Assembly (NCBI GenBank): GCA_964372165.1
Contig: CAYJPT010000148.1
Span: 1 to 5,775 of the forward strand
DNA: 5,775 bases
Direction: 5' to 3'
From: CAYJAD01 sp964372165
Lineage (GTDB): Bacteria > Desulfobacterota > Desulfovibrionia > Desulfovibrionales > Desulfovibrionaceae
The position numbers and the translations under genes are program-made. Below the pieces are notes generated by a model. The model made no database searches, was not told the DNA's origin, and saw only the letters and a list, made by a program, of their open reading frames with translations. Within the stretch, counting starts at the first letter, position 1. Each line of letters opens with the position of its first letter. Positions 1-4,684 of the stretch are shown piece by piece.

Positions 1-55
1 ACAATAGATCTTCGCATAATTTTATGTGTGGAGGTCTATTGTTTCTTTATTTCCT
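1..55 (+). terminator. Probable rho-independent terminator of an upstream gene
   Basis: Bases 1-18 pair with 25-42 in an uninterrupted 18-bp stem around a 6-nt loop (19-24), followed by a T-rich stretch (43-55). The outer eight pairs are Watson-Crick (ACAATAGA with TCTATTGT). Four inner pairs are G-U wobbles that form only in RNA transcribed rightward (9/34, 12/31, 14/29, 17/26); the opposite strand would have A-C mismatches there. This points to a + strand transcript ending here, from a gene just left of the window. The stem may continue beyond the window edge. The tail is T-rich but interrupted, so termination strength is uncertain. Confidence 0.72.
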
Positions 56-80
56 TAAATAAAATTTTACATGCAAAGAT

Positions 81-110
81 TTGACAGAAGCAAAGTTCCT
101 AGCGTACAAG
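81..110 (+). promoter_or_regulatory. Candidate sigma-70 promoter for the TPR-iorAB cluster
   Basis: A perfect -35 hexamer TTGACA lies at 81-86. The best -10 at acceptable spacing is TACAAG at 105-110 (18-bp spacer, 4 of 6 matches to TATAAT). Transcription would start near 117 and give a leader of about 40 nt before the ATG at 157. It sits between the upstream terminator and the first gene, where a promoter is needed. The -10 is weak, so the call rests mainly on the -35 and the location. Confidence 0.4.
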
Positions 111-142
111 GAGGTTTTCCAAATTGCATTTAATATAGTATT

Positions 143-148
143 AAGGAG
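143..148 (+). promoter_or_regulatory. Ribosome binding site of the TPR-like gene
   Basis: AAGGAG lies 8 nt before the ATG at 157 and supports that start. A second, stronger SD-like sequence, AAGGAGG at 108-114, lies too far upstream (42 nt) to serve this ATG. A small AT-only hairpin (TTAATA 130-135 with TATTAA 139-144) overlaps the first two bases of the SD; it is probably too weak to matter. Confidence 0.75.
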
Positions 149-156
149 CTTTTTAT

Positions 157-951
157 ATGTCGTCTAAACGAGTAACGAATCAAAATGAAAAACGCGCTAA
201 AGGTCCTATTGATGAGCAAGCGCAAGAAATATTAAACAATCTTGGTGGCCAGAGAGGCCCTGTTAATCCTCATCTTCTCAACGAGCTACAATCAGAAGTT
301 TCCAACGAGGCAACGCCACTTTTACAATTTATATTAAAACATGCCATGTTGATTATGATCGGTTTGGGTGTGTTTGTATGCATTTTAGCAGGTGTTGGTG
401 GATACAATTGGTATTCAGAAAATAACTTGCTTAAAGCACAAGGACAATTAGGTAGCATTATCTTGTCCAATGAAGGTGAAAAACGTGTAGTTGCTCTGGA
501 GGCCTTTTTGCCTACTGCACCTGAATCTATGAAGAGTGGTGTACTGCTTTCTTTAGCGGAAACAAGTATGGCCATTAAGGCATATGACAAGGCTGCTACA
601 TACTTTGGGAATTTGGCAACTCTTGATCCAGAAGGTGCAACTGGCCTTTTGGCTACATTAAATCAAGGACAAGCCTTGTTGCTTGCAAAAAAACCTAAGG
701 AATCTTTAGCTGTACTTGAGCCTATTGTTAGCAAAGTTGCTGATGAACAGCGTATTGTTATACAACAATCTGTTGCTGAAGCTGCCATACAGGTAGGTGA
801 TATTGAAAAAGCACGCCAAACTTTTGAAAATATGGCTAATACAAGTCAAGGACCTGAGGCACGCTTTTTTAAATATCGTGCTCGTACAGTTGGGCAAAAC
901 GCTTTGAATGAGGCTGCACCAAATGATGCAAAACAAAAAAATACTGAATAA
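157..951 (+). CDS. Membrane-anchored TPR-like repeat protein
   Basis: A 264-residue protein with a charged, cytoplasmic-looking N-terminus (1-57, rich in Lys, Arg, Gln and Asn) and one hydrophobic helix at about 62-83. The rest is soluble and helical, probably extracytoplasmic. It contains TPR-like helix pairs at about 128-160 (LAETSMAIKAYDKAATYFGNLA), 164-195 and 201-233 (AEAAIQVGDIEKARQTFENMA), with the small/large residue spacing typical of these repeats. The tail (250-264) is hydrophilic. The architecture resembles YfgM-like or other TPR scaffold proteins that assist assembly at the membrane. The sequence shows no catalytic motif. The ATG is set by AAGGAG 8 nt upstream. It lies 66 nt before iorA on the same strand and may be co-transcribed with it. 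A specific role with the oxidoreductase is not shown. The gene call is firm; the function is known only at fold level. Confidence 0.85.
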   Translation: MSSKRVTNQNEKRAKGPIDEQAQEILNNLGGQRGPVNPHLLNELQSEVSNEATPLLQFILKHAMLIMIGLGVFVCILAGVGGYNWYSENNLLKAQGQLGSIILSNEGEKRVVALEAFLPTAPESMKSGVLLSLAETSMAIKAYDKAATYFGNLATLDPEGATGLLATLNQGQALLLAKKPKESLAVLEPIVSKVADEQRIVIQQSVAEAAIQVGDIEKARQTFENMANTSQGPEARFFKYRARTVGQNALNEAAPNDAKQKNTE

Positions 952-1017
952 ATAAAATTATTAAGCACATATATAGCTATAAAGATGTTATTTTAAGTGC
1001 TTTAAAAAGGAGACTGC
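952..1017 (+). other. Spacer between the TPR-like gene and iorA
   Basis: This 66-bp AT-rich gap contains AAGCAC (963-968), which can pair with GTGCTT (997-1002) across a 28-nt loop. Inside that loop is the 10-bp palindrome TATAGCTATA (972-981). No T-run follows, so it is not a convincing terminator, and there is no good -35 for a separate promoter. The iorA ribosome binding site AAGGAG (1007-1012) lies 5 nt before the ATG. Continuous transcription from the TPR-like gene is the simplest reading. Confidence 0.45.
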
Positions 1018-2865
1018 ATGAGCCATCCATTATTGCAGGAAAGCCCAGGAAGTACACAGTTATTGCTTGGCAATGAAGCCATAGTACGTGGTGCTTTGGA
1101 AGCAGGGGTGAATGTTGTAACTTGTTATCCAGGTACACCATCGTCGGAAGTTCCGGATACATTTAGGCGTATTGGCGGTAAAGACCGCTATAGCATGGAA
1201 TACTCCGTTAATGAAAAAGTGGCTCTTGAAGTTGGATCCGGTGCTGCATTGGCTGGAGCATTAACTTTAGTTACCATGAAGCATGTTGGTGTTAACGTGG
1301 CAGCAGACCCGCTACTTACCACCACCTACACAGGTTTACCTGGTGGATTGCTTTTATTATCGGCTGATGACCCAGGCTGTCATTCCAGTCAGAATGAGCA
1401 AGACAATAGACATTATGCTAGACTTGCAGGCATGCCATGCTTTGAGCCATCAACAGCGGCGCAAGCTAAGGACATGACCCGTGATGCTCTTTTATTAGCA
1501 CGTGAATTGGAACAACCTGTGCTTTTGCGTACTACAACACGGCTAAACCATCAACGTGGCGCAGTAACATTTGGGGCATTGCCAAAACCTGCTGATATTA
1601 AACCTTTTGAACGCTGTCCACAGCGTTTTGTGCCTGTGCCGGCTGTGGCACGTGCAAGGCATATTGTGCTAGAAGAAAAAATCAATGAAGCTCGTAAAAT
1701 AACAGAGAAATATTGCATAGAACAGCAAGTAGACAATGCAAGTCTTGGTATTATTGCAAGTGGCATCGCCAGAGCCTATATGCAAGATGCTCTTTATCTT
1801 GGGCAATGGGCTGATAAAGTTGATACATTAGAGCTTGGCATGACATGGCCTTTGCCTGATGAAGTGCTAATAAATTTCTTAAAAAAGCATAAAAAAGTTC
1901 TTGTTCTTGAAGAGGGTGCTCTATTACTAGAAAATGACATTCGTGCTCTGGCACAACGCCACAACATTGATGTTGATATAGAGGGTAAAGATCATATTTT
2001 AACTGTGCAGGGTGAATATTCAACTAGCCTTGTAAGACAAAAGTTAGCCAATATTTTTGGAGAATCTGTTCCCACAATTAATGGTGAAGAACACAATATT
2101 CCATTGGCAAATAGACCACCAAATTTGTGCCCAGGATGTTCACATCGTTCAGTATATTACTCTGTGCGTGAAGTCTACGGTGATGATGCCATTTATTCAA
2201 GCGATATAGGCTGTTACACTCTTGGTCTTTTGCCGCCTTTGCGCATGGCTGACTTCCTAGTATGCATGGGAGCATCAATTTCTGCTGGCTGTGGCTTTGC
2301 AAGCAAGTCTTCAAAGCCTGTAGTTGCCTTTATTGGTGATTCAACTTTCTTTCATACAGGTATTACTGGCCTTGCCAATGCTGTTTTTAATAAGCATAAT
2401 ATTTTGTTGATTATTTTAGATAATGGTACAACTGCCATGACTGGCCACCAGCCAAATCCAGGTATGTTACAGGACGTGTTGGGTGACGATTCATTGCATC
2501 TTGATATTGAGTCGATAGTGCGTGGACTTGGTGTTAAGCATATTGTTAAAACAAAAGCATATAATGTTCGTTCAACTATGAAAGCTCTTGAGGAGTTAAA
2601 AGCTCAAAGCGGTGTACGAGTATTAATTGCCGAAGAACCATGTATACTTTATGCGCGCCGTACCCTTAAGAAAAATATGGCTCAAATTGCCTATGTGGCA
2701 GAACAAAACGAATTAGCTGTCCAATGTGTTGAGAAATTGGCTTGCCCTGCTTTTATACGAGATGAAGGTGGCATTTCCGTTGATCCAACACTGTGCACAG
2801 GTTGTATGGTTTGTTTGCAAGTAGCTCCTAAGGCATTTAAAGCCAAAGCTAGAGGAGAGGTGTAA
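1018..2865 (+). CDS. iorA: Indolepyruvate ferredoxin oxidoreductase, alpha subunit
   Basis: This is the TPP-binding catalytic subunit of a cytoplasmic enzyme that oxidatively decarboxylates aryl pyruvates (from Trp, Phe or Tyr) to acyl-CoA and CO2 while reducing ferredoxin. At 615 residues it has the usual family length. Visible domains in order are: N-terminal PFOR-type pyrimidine-binding domain with YPGTPSSEV (37-45) and the GLPGGLLLLSADDPG region (106-120); a middle transketolase-C-like domain (about 240-345); CPGCSHR (371-377), characteristic of IorA; and the TPP/Mg motif from GDSTFFHTG (440-448) to DN (468-469), then MTGHQPNPG (474-482). The C-terminal ferredoxin-like domain (about 560-610) is atypical. 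The first cluster keeps only C570 and C576, with A567 and N564 where cysteines are expected. The second has C593, C596 and C599 but A603 instead of the fourth cysteine. The ATG has AAGGAG 5 nt upstream. It is followed 2 nt later by iorB. Confidence 0.96.
   Translation: MSHPLLQESPGSTQLLLGNEAIVRGALEAGVNVVTCYPGTPSSEVPDTFRRIGGKDRYSMEYSVNEKVALEVGSGAALAGALTLVTMKHVGVNVAADPLLTTTYTGLPGGLLLLSADDPGCHSSQNEQDNRHYARLAGMPCFEPSTAAQAKDMTRDALLLARELEQPVLLRTTTRLNHQRGAVTFGALPKPADIKPFERCPQRFVPVPAVARARHIVLEEKINEARKITEKYCIEQQVDNASLGIIASGIARAYMQDALYLGQWADKVDTLELGMTWPLPDEVLINFLKKHKKVLVLEEGALLLENDIRALAQRHNIDVDIEGKDHILTVQGEYSTSLVRQKLANIFGESVPTINGEEHNIPLANRPPNLCPGCSHRSVYYSVREVYGDDAIYSSDIGCYTLGLLPPLRMADFLVCMGASISAGCGFASKSSKPVVAFIGDSTFFHTGITGLANAVFNKHNILLIILDNGTTAMTGHQPNPGMLQDVLGDDSLHLDIESIVRGLGVKHIVKTKAYNVRSTMKALEELKAQSGVRVLIAEEPCILYARRTLKKNMAQIAYVAEQNELAVQCVEKLACPAFIRDEGGISVDPTLCTGCMVCLQVAPKAFKAKARGEV
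2853..2860 (+). promoter_or_regulatory. iorB ribosome binding site inside the end of iorA
   Basis: AGGAGAGG overlaps the last iorA codons before its TAA (2863-2865), and the iorB ATG follows at 2868. The SD lying inside iorA and the 2-nt gap between genes imply translational coupling, which would match production of the two subunits. Confidence 0.75.
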
Positions 2866-2867
2866 TA

Positions 2868-3461
2868 ATGAGTGTTAATAATCGTCTTCGTATTTATATG
2901 ACTGGTGTTGGGGGGCAAGGCACTCTTACTGCTACCACCTTACTGGCTCGCGTGGCTCTTGATTGTGGTTTAAGTGTTGTGGCAGGTGAAGTGCATGGCA
3001 TGGCGCAACGTGGTGGCGTCGTAGAGTCAGTAGTTTTGCTTGGAGGTTGGCTTTCACCTAAGTTAGGTCATGGTGAGGCTGATTTATTGCTTGGGTTTGA
3101 ACCGCTTGAAACCTTACGTGGTCTACCTTATCTTGCACCAGAAGGTACAGTATTTAGCAGTATCGACCCTTTACCACCAGTTAATGTATGCTTAGGTAAG
3201 GAAACATACCCTGACATAGATAATATACGCCAAGCAGTACTTGCTAAAACTAAACGTGCACATTTTATTGCTTGCCGTAGCTTAGGTTTGGAGGCAGGTT
3301 CTATTCAAAGTGGTAATACTGTATTATTAGGAGCAATTTGTGCGGCTAAGCTGCTGCCTTTTGGTATAGATGCGCTTGAAGATGGCATACGTAAATATTT
3401 GCCTGCAAAGATAGTTGACTCAAATCTTAAGGCTCTTGAACTTGGTGCTAAGGCTATTTAA
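2868..3461 (+). CDS. iorB: Indolepyruvate ferredoxin oxidoreductase, beta subunit
   Basis: This is the small partner subunit of IorA, formed from the PFOR gamma-type domain. The N-terminal glycine-rich loop GVGGQGTL (13-20) begins a Rossmann-like fold. The family signature GEVHGMAQRGG (40-50) follows, then GEADLLLGFEPLETLR (69-84). These match IorB closely and distinguish it from the longer fused enzymes. Its 197 residues are a normal length with no break. It lies 2 nt after iorA and has its SD inside iorA, so the two should be made together as an alpha-beta complex. The next transcription stop visible is the terminator at 3714-3754, so an iorB message would run through the structured repeat element. 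Confidence 0.95.
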   Translation: MSVNNRLRIYMTGVGGQGTLTATTLLARVALDCGLSVVAGEVHGMAQRGGVVESVVLLGGWLSPKLGHGEADLLLGFEPLETLRGLPYLAPEGTVFSSIDPLPPVNVCLGKETYPDIDNIRQAVLAKTKRAHFIACRSLGLEAGSIQSGNTVLLGAICAAKLLPFGIDALEDGIRKYLPAKIVDSNLKALELGAKAI

Positions 3462-3522
3462 TCGCCTGTCAAAAATGCATTCTATTAGGTTATTACTATA
3501 ATGTTCTGGTAGATGTTGATAA
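3462..3522. other. Spacer between iorB and the inverted-repeat element
   Basis: This 61-bp AT-rich stretch has no gene and no terminator hairpin. It contains a perfect -10-like hexamer TATAAT at 3497-3502, but no recognisable -35 at 16-18 bp upstream. If functional, it would start a transcript near 3509 reading into the structured element. Confidence 0.3.
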
Positions 3523-3535
3523 TTTTAAGGAAATG

Positions 3536-3565
3536 CTGATTTATTCTGCAAGCAGAATAAATCAG
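3536..3565. repeat. Perfect 14-bp inverted repeat at the left end of the element
   Basis: CTGATTTATTCTGC (3536-3549) is followed, after only AA, by its exact reverse complement (3552-3565). It overlaps the left terminal repeat. The perfect, nearly loopless symmetry suggests a protein-binding site or DNA cruciform rather than a terminator; no T-run follows on either side. Confidence 0.85.
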
Positions 3566-3598
3566 AAAGGTACACTGCCTTCATTCGCCCTGTGGGAC

Positions 3599-3620
3599 GC
3601 AAAAAAGCTTTGTTTTTTGC
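3599..3620. repeat. Internal hairpin, A6/T6 stem
   Basis: GCAAAAAA (3599-3606) pairs with TTTTTTGC (3613-3620) around a 6-nt loop GCTTTG. It is flanked by direct copies of TCATTCG (3581-3587 and 3624-3630), and CGCC (3586-3589) can pair with GGCG (3629-3632) to enclose it. It is part of the structured core of the element. Confidence 0.7.
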
Positions 3621-3634
3621 TCTCATTCGGCGTG

Positions 3635-3660
3635 CAAAGTAGGCACAATTGCCTACTTTG
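3635..3660. repeat. Internal hairpin, 11-bp perfect stem
   Basis: CAAAGTAGGCA (3635-3645) and TGCCTACTTTG (3650-3660) are exact reverse complements around the loop CAAT. No T-run follows; GTAAGGAAACGC comes next instead. The stem is strong enough to fold in RNA. Confidence 0.85.
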
Positions 3661-3661
3661 T

Positions 3662-3713
3662 AAGGAAACGCACAATATATTGTTTGACTTGTTGATTTAA
3701 TCAGCGTTTCCTT
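3662..3713. repeat. Right-end branched inverted repeat
   Basis: AAGGAAACGC (3662-3671) pairs with GCGTTTCCTT (3704-3713), 10 bp without mismatch. Inside are the 12-bp palindrome ACAATATATTGT (3672-3683) and TGATTTAATCA (3693-3703), a palindrome around one central base, so the region can fold as a branched, cloverleaf-like structure. AAGGAAACGC is also a near copy (9 of 10) of the left end at 3527-3536 in the same orientation, so the right side carries both orientations of the terminal sequence. Confidence 0.75.
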
Positions 3714-3754
3714 AAAAAGCCTCCATACAAGAGCTTGTGCTGGAGGCTTTTTTT
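3714..3754. terminator. Bidirectional rho-independent terminator
   Basis: AAAAAGCCTCCA (3714-3725) is the exact reverse complement of TGGAGGCTTTTT (3741-3752). The interior ACAAG (3727-3731) also pairs with CTTGT (3734-3738). Reading rightward, the stem ends in seven Ts (3748-3754) and would terminate iorB. Reading leftward, the opposite T5 terminates the minus-strand gene, whose stop codon begins right beside it (3753-3755). This is a classic shared terminator between convergent genes. Its left A-run is contiguous with the TTAA flank of the inverted-repeat element. Confidence 0.92.
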
Positions 3755-4310
3755 AGTTTTTCAAATAAAAATGTGATAGTGTCCCCTTGGTGCACACACG
3801 GTATTGAGGTAAAGGCTTGTCATTGTTGTCAGATTGTACAGCTAATATGTAGTTAAGGCCGCGTCCCACAAGCGCAGCTTTGCGTAAAACTTGTAAGTGC
3901 TCAAGCAATACTTTGTCAGTCCCAAGTACACCTAGTAAGGCATCTTCTTCCTCTTGGCACTGTATGACCATTTGATTTTCAGATGACAAGCTTATGGTCA
4001 ATTTTTCTTTGATTTTGATATCATGTTTTTGTAGTAATATTTCAAGATGGTTTATAAAAGCTTCTTGTAAAAGTTCAATGTGTTCTTCTAATTCCTTAGT
4101 GGCTGCATCACCAAAAAACTTGATGCTACGATTTATGGTTGAGAGGGCATGTTCATCTTGGTCATTAATGGACTGTCCATCAAGTTGCATACTACGCTCA
4201 GTATTCTGCCAATTTAAATGGTAAAGTGACGTAGCAGAATTTGCAGAAGGTGGACCATCTACTCTTTGTAGGCAAAGCATGGTATCTATGACATTGGTGG
4301 CATCTTTCAA
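3753..4310 (-). CDS. Uncharacterised 185-residue protein
   Basis: I do not recognise this protein. It has no signal peptide or membrane segment and looks soluble and acidic to neutral. Visible parts are: a polar N-terminal region rich in Asn, Gln and Ser (1-65); a long amphipathic helix (about 68-98, DAATKELEEHIELLQEAFINHLEILL cut at family-neutral residues); a beta-like stretch KLTISLSSENQMVIQ (103-117); a second helical region (about 120-147); and a C-terminal segment ending in HFYLKN. It has three cysteines (C13, C118, C173) with no metal-site spacing. The start is TTG at 4310-4308, chosen because GGGAGGA lies just upstream on the minus strand (GGAGG 5 nt from TTG) and no in-frame ATG exists further upstream. 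The first internal ATG (M11) lacks such a site. It converges with iorB and shares its terminator, and is divergent from the transporter gene. Intact length and a good SD suggest a real gene. Confidence 0.7.
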   Translation of the reverse strand: MKDATNVIDTMLCLQRVDGPPSANSATSLYHLNWQNTERSMQLDGQSINDQDEHALSTINRSIKFFGDAATKELEEHIELLQEAFINHLEILLQKHDIKIKEKLTISLSSENQMVIQCQEEEDALLGVLGTDKVLLEHLQVLRKAALVGRGLNYILAVQSDNNDKPLPQYRVCTKGTLSHFYLKN

Positions 4311-4321
4311 GGTGTCCTCCC
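4311..4321 (-). promoter_or_regulatory. Ribosome binding site fixing a TTG start
   Basis: On the minus strand, GGGAGGA (4321-4315) precedes TTG (4310-4308); the GGAGG core is 5 nt from the start. There is no upstream in-frame ATG before the frame closes, so the TTG is favoured over the internal ATG ten codons later. Confidence 0.65.
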
Positions 4322-4418
4322 ATGTGGATTTTTTTTCCGTATATTTGTGTTCTGATTTAGCTAAAGCAAAATGAGTGCCATAATGATTTAAAATTTGATG
4401 GAAAAATATTTTTTTTGG

Positions 4419-4436
4419 AATTTTTCTAGAAAAATT
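4419..4436. promoter_or_regulatory. 18-bp perfect palindrome, candidate operator
   Basis: AATTTTTCTAGAAAAATT reads identically on both strands. It lies between the divergent genes, about 110 bp upstream of the minus-strand start and 25 bp before the candidate rightward -35 at 4461. A perfect dyad of this size in a divergent promoter region suggests binding of a dimeric regulator. The A/T-rich composition raises the chance of random symmetry, though the central CTAG is uncommon. Confidence 0.4.
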
Positions 4437-4460
4437 TGAGACTTATGAAATTAATTTTTT

Positions 4461-4489
4461 TTGCATAAATTAGCATATTTGTGTACAAT
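4461..4489 (+). promoter_or_regulatory. Candidate sigma-70 promoter toward the transporter gene
   Basis: TTGCAT (4461-4466) and TACAAT (4484-4489) are separated by exactly 17 bp. The -10 matches 5 of 6 consensus bases; the -35 keeps the key TTG. It would give a leader of about 190 nt to the TTG at 4685, containing the truncated repeat. Confidence 0.45.
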
Positions 4490-4531
4490 TTATTTATAGA
4501 GTAAATTTTGTCGGTACAAATTTGCTTACTT

Positions 4532-4553
4532 TGTCAAAAAAAAGACATATAAT
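4532..4553 (+). promoter_or_regulatory. Second candidate -10 with adjacent dyad
   Basis: A perfect TATAAT lies at 4548-4553, directly after TGTC-A8-GACA (4532-4547), a small inverted repeat around an A-tract. No good -35 exists at 16-18 bp (CTTACT at 17 bp). A promoter here would start near 4560, closer to the transporter gene, and may depend on an activator. In an AT-rich region a chance hexamer is possible. Confidence 0.33.
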
Positions 4554-4570
4554 AAACGGTAGATAGAGCG

Positions 4571-4600
4571 ACTTAAAGAAATACTGATTTATTTTGCAAG
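4571..4600. repeat. Degraded partial copy of the element's left end
   Basis: Positions 4571-4600 align without gaps to 3523-3552, with 25 of 30 bases identical, including the run CTGATTTATT. Similarity stops after GCAAG, so only the left terminus remains. ATACTGA (4581-4587) has an exact inverted copy TCAGTAT at 4623-4629, which may be the remains of a right end of a small deletion derivative. Four of the five differences are G-to-A or C-to-T changes, as expected of decay. Confidence 0.6.
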
Positions 4601-4674
4601 TCCTCATGAGCGTTAACTTTAGTCAGTATGTTCATGGTGGTTATTGAGTATAGATTTTTTTAATGTATAATTTT

Positions 4675-4683
4675 AGGAGGGAG
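4675..4683 (+). promoter_or_regulatory. Ribosome binding site fixing a TTG start
   Basis: AGGAGGGAG lies immediately upstream of TTG at 4685, with the AGGAGG core 4 nt from the start, slightly close but usable. The frame is open upstream only to a TAA at 4661-4663 and contains no ATG or GTG there. The nearest ATG downstream (4698) is out of frame. Confidence 0.65.
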
Positions 4684-4684
4684 C

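Larger units (their letters stand above)
3529..3711. mobile_element. MITE-like structured element with terminal inverted repeats
   Basis: The 183-bp segment begins GGAAATGCTGATT (3529-3541) and ends AATCAGCGTTTCC (3699-3711), 13-bp ends that are inverted copies with one mismatch. Both ends are flanked by TTAA (3525-3528 and 3712-3715), consistent with a 4-bp target duplication of YTAR type. With the flanks, the repeat extends to 19 bp (3523-3541 and 3699-3717, one mismatch). No ORF fits inside, so it would be non-autonomous. It holds four hairpins listed separately. Small size, TIRs, lack of coding capacity and a partial copy near 4571 together suggest a MITE-type element. GG ends plus YTAR-type duplication recall the IS5 group, but that assignment is inference. 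A cis-acting structured RNA is the alternative. TTAA is itself palindromic, so duplication and TIR extension cannot be told apart from one copy. Confidence 0.6.
4311..4684. other. AT-rich divergent intergenic region
   Basis: These 374 bp separate two divergently transcribed genes and carry no plausible coding region. They hold the minus-strand SD, an 18-bp palindrome (4419-4436), two candidate rightward promoters (4461-4489 and a TATAAT at 4548-4553), the truncated repeat (4571-4600), and the transporter SD (4675-4680). Homopolymer A and T tracts are common, so DNA curvature is likely. I found no convincing promoter for the minus-strand gene. Confidence 0.7.

Noticed and set aside
71..133. 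Twenty-codon ORF starting at ATG 71 in the leader of the TPR-like gene
   Set aside because: No Shine-Dalgarno sequence precedes it, it overlaps the promoter candidate and its composition is not distinctive; treated as chance.
134..139. TATAGT as a -10 element just before the TPR-like gene
   Set aside because: It would start transcription inside the ribosome binding site, and no -35 lies at the right distance.
963..1002. Hairpin AAGCAC/GTGCTT as a terminator between the TPR-like gene and iorA
   Set aside because: The stem is only 6 bp with a 28-nt loop and no T-run follows.
3536..3565. The perfect inverted repeat read as a rho-independent terminator of iorB
   Set aside because: AAAGG rather than a T-run follows, and the stem is AT-rich; the real terminator is at 3714-3754.
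3523..3717. CRISPR array or tRNA-like cluster to explain the repeated hairpins
   Set aside because: There are no regularly spaced direct repeats with unique spacers, and no stem set fits tRNA geometry with an anticodon arm and conserved T-loop.
3994..4224. Rightward 76-codon ORF opposite the unknown protein gene
   Set aside because: It is antisense to a longer ORF with a good SD and has a serine/cysteine-rich composition typical of a shadow frame.
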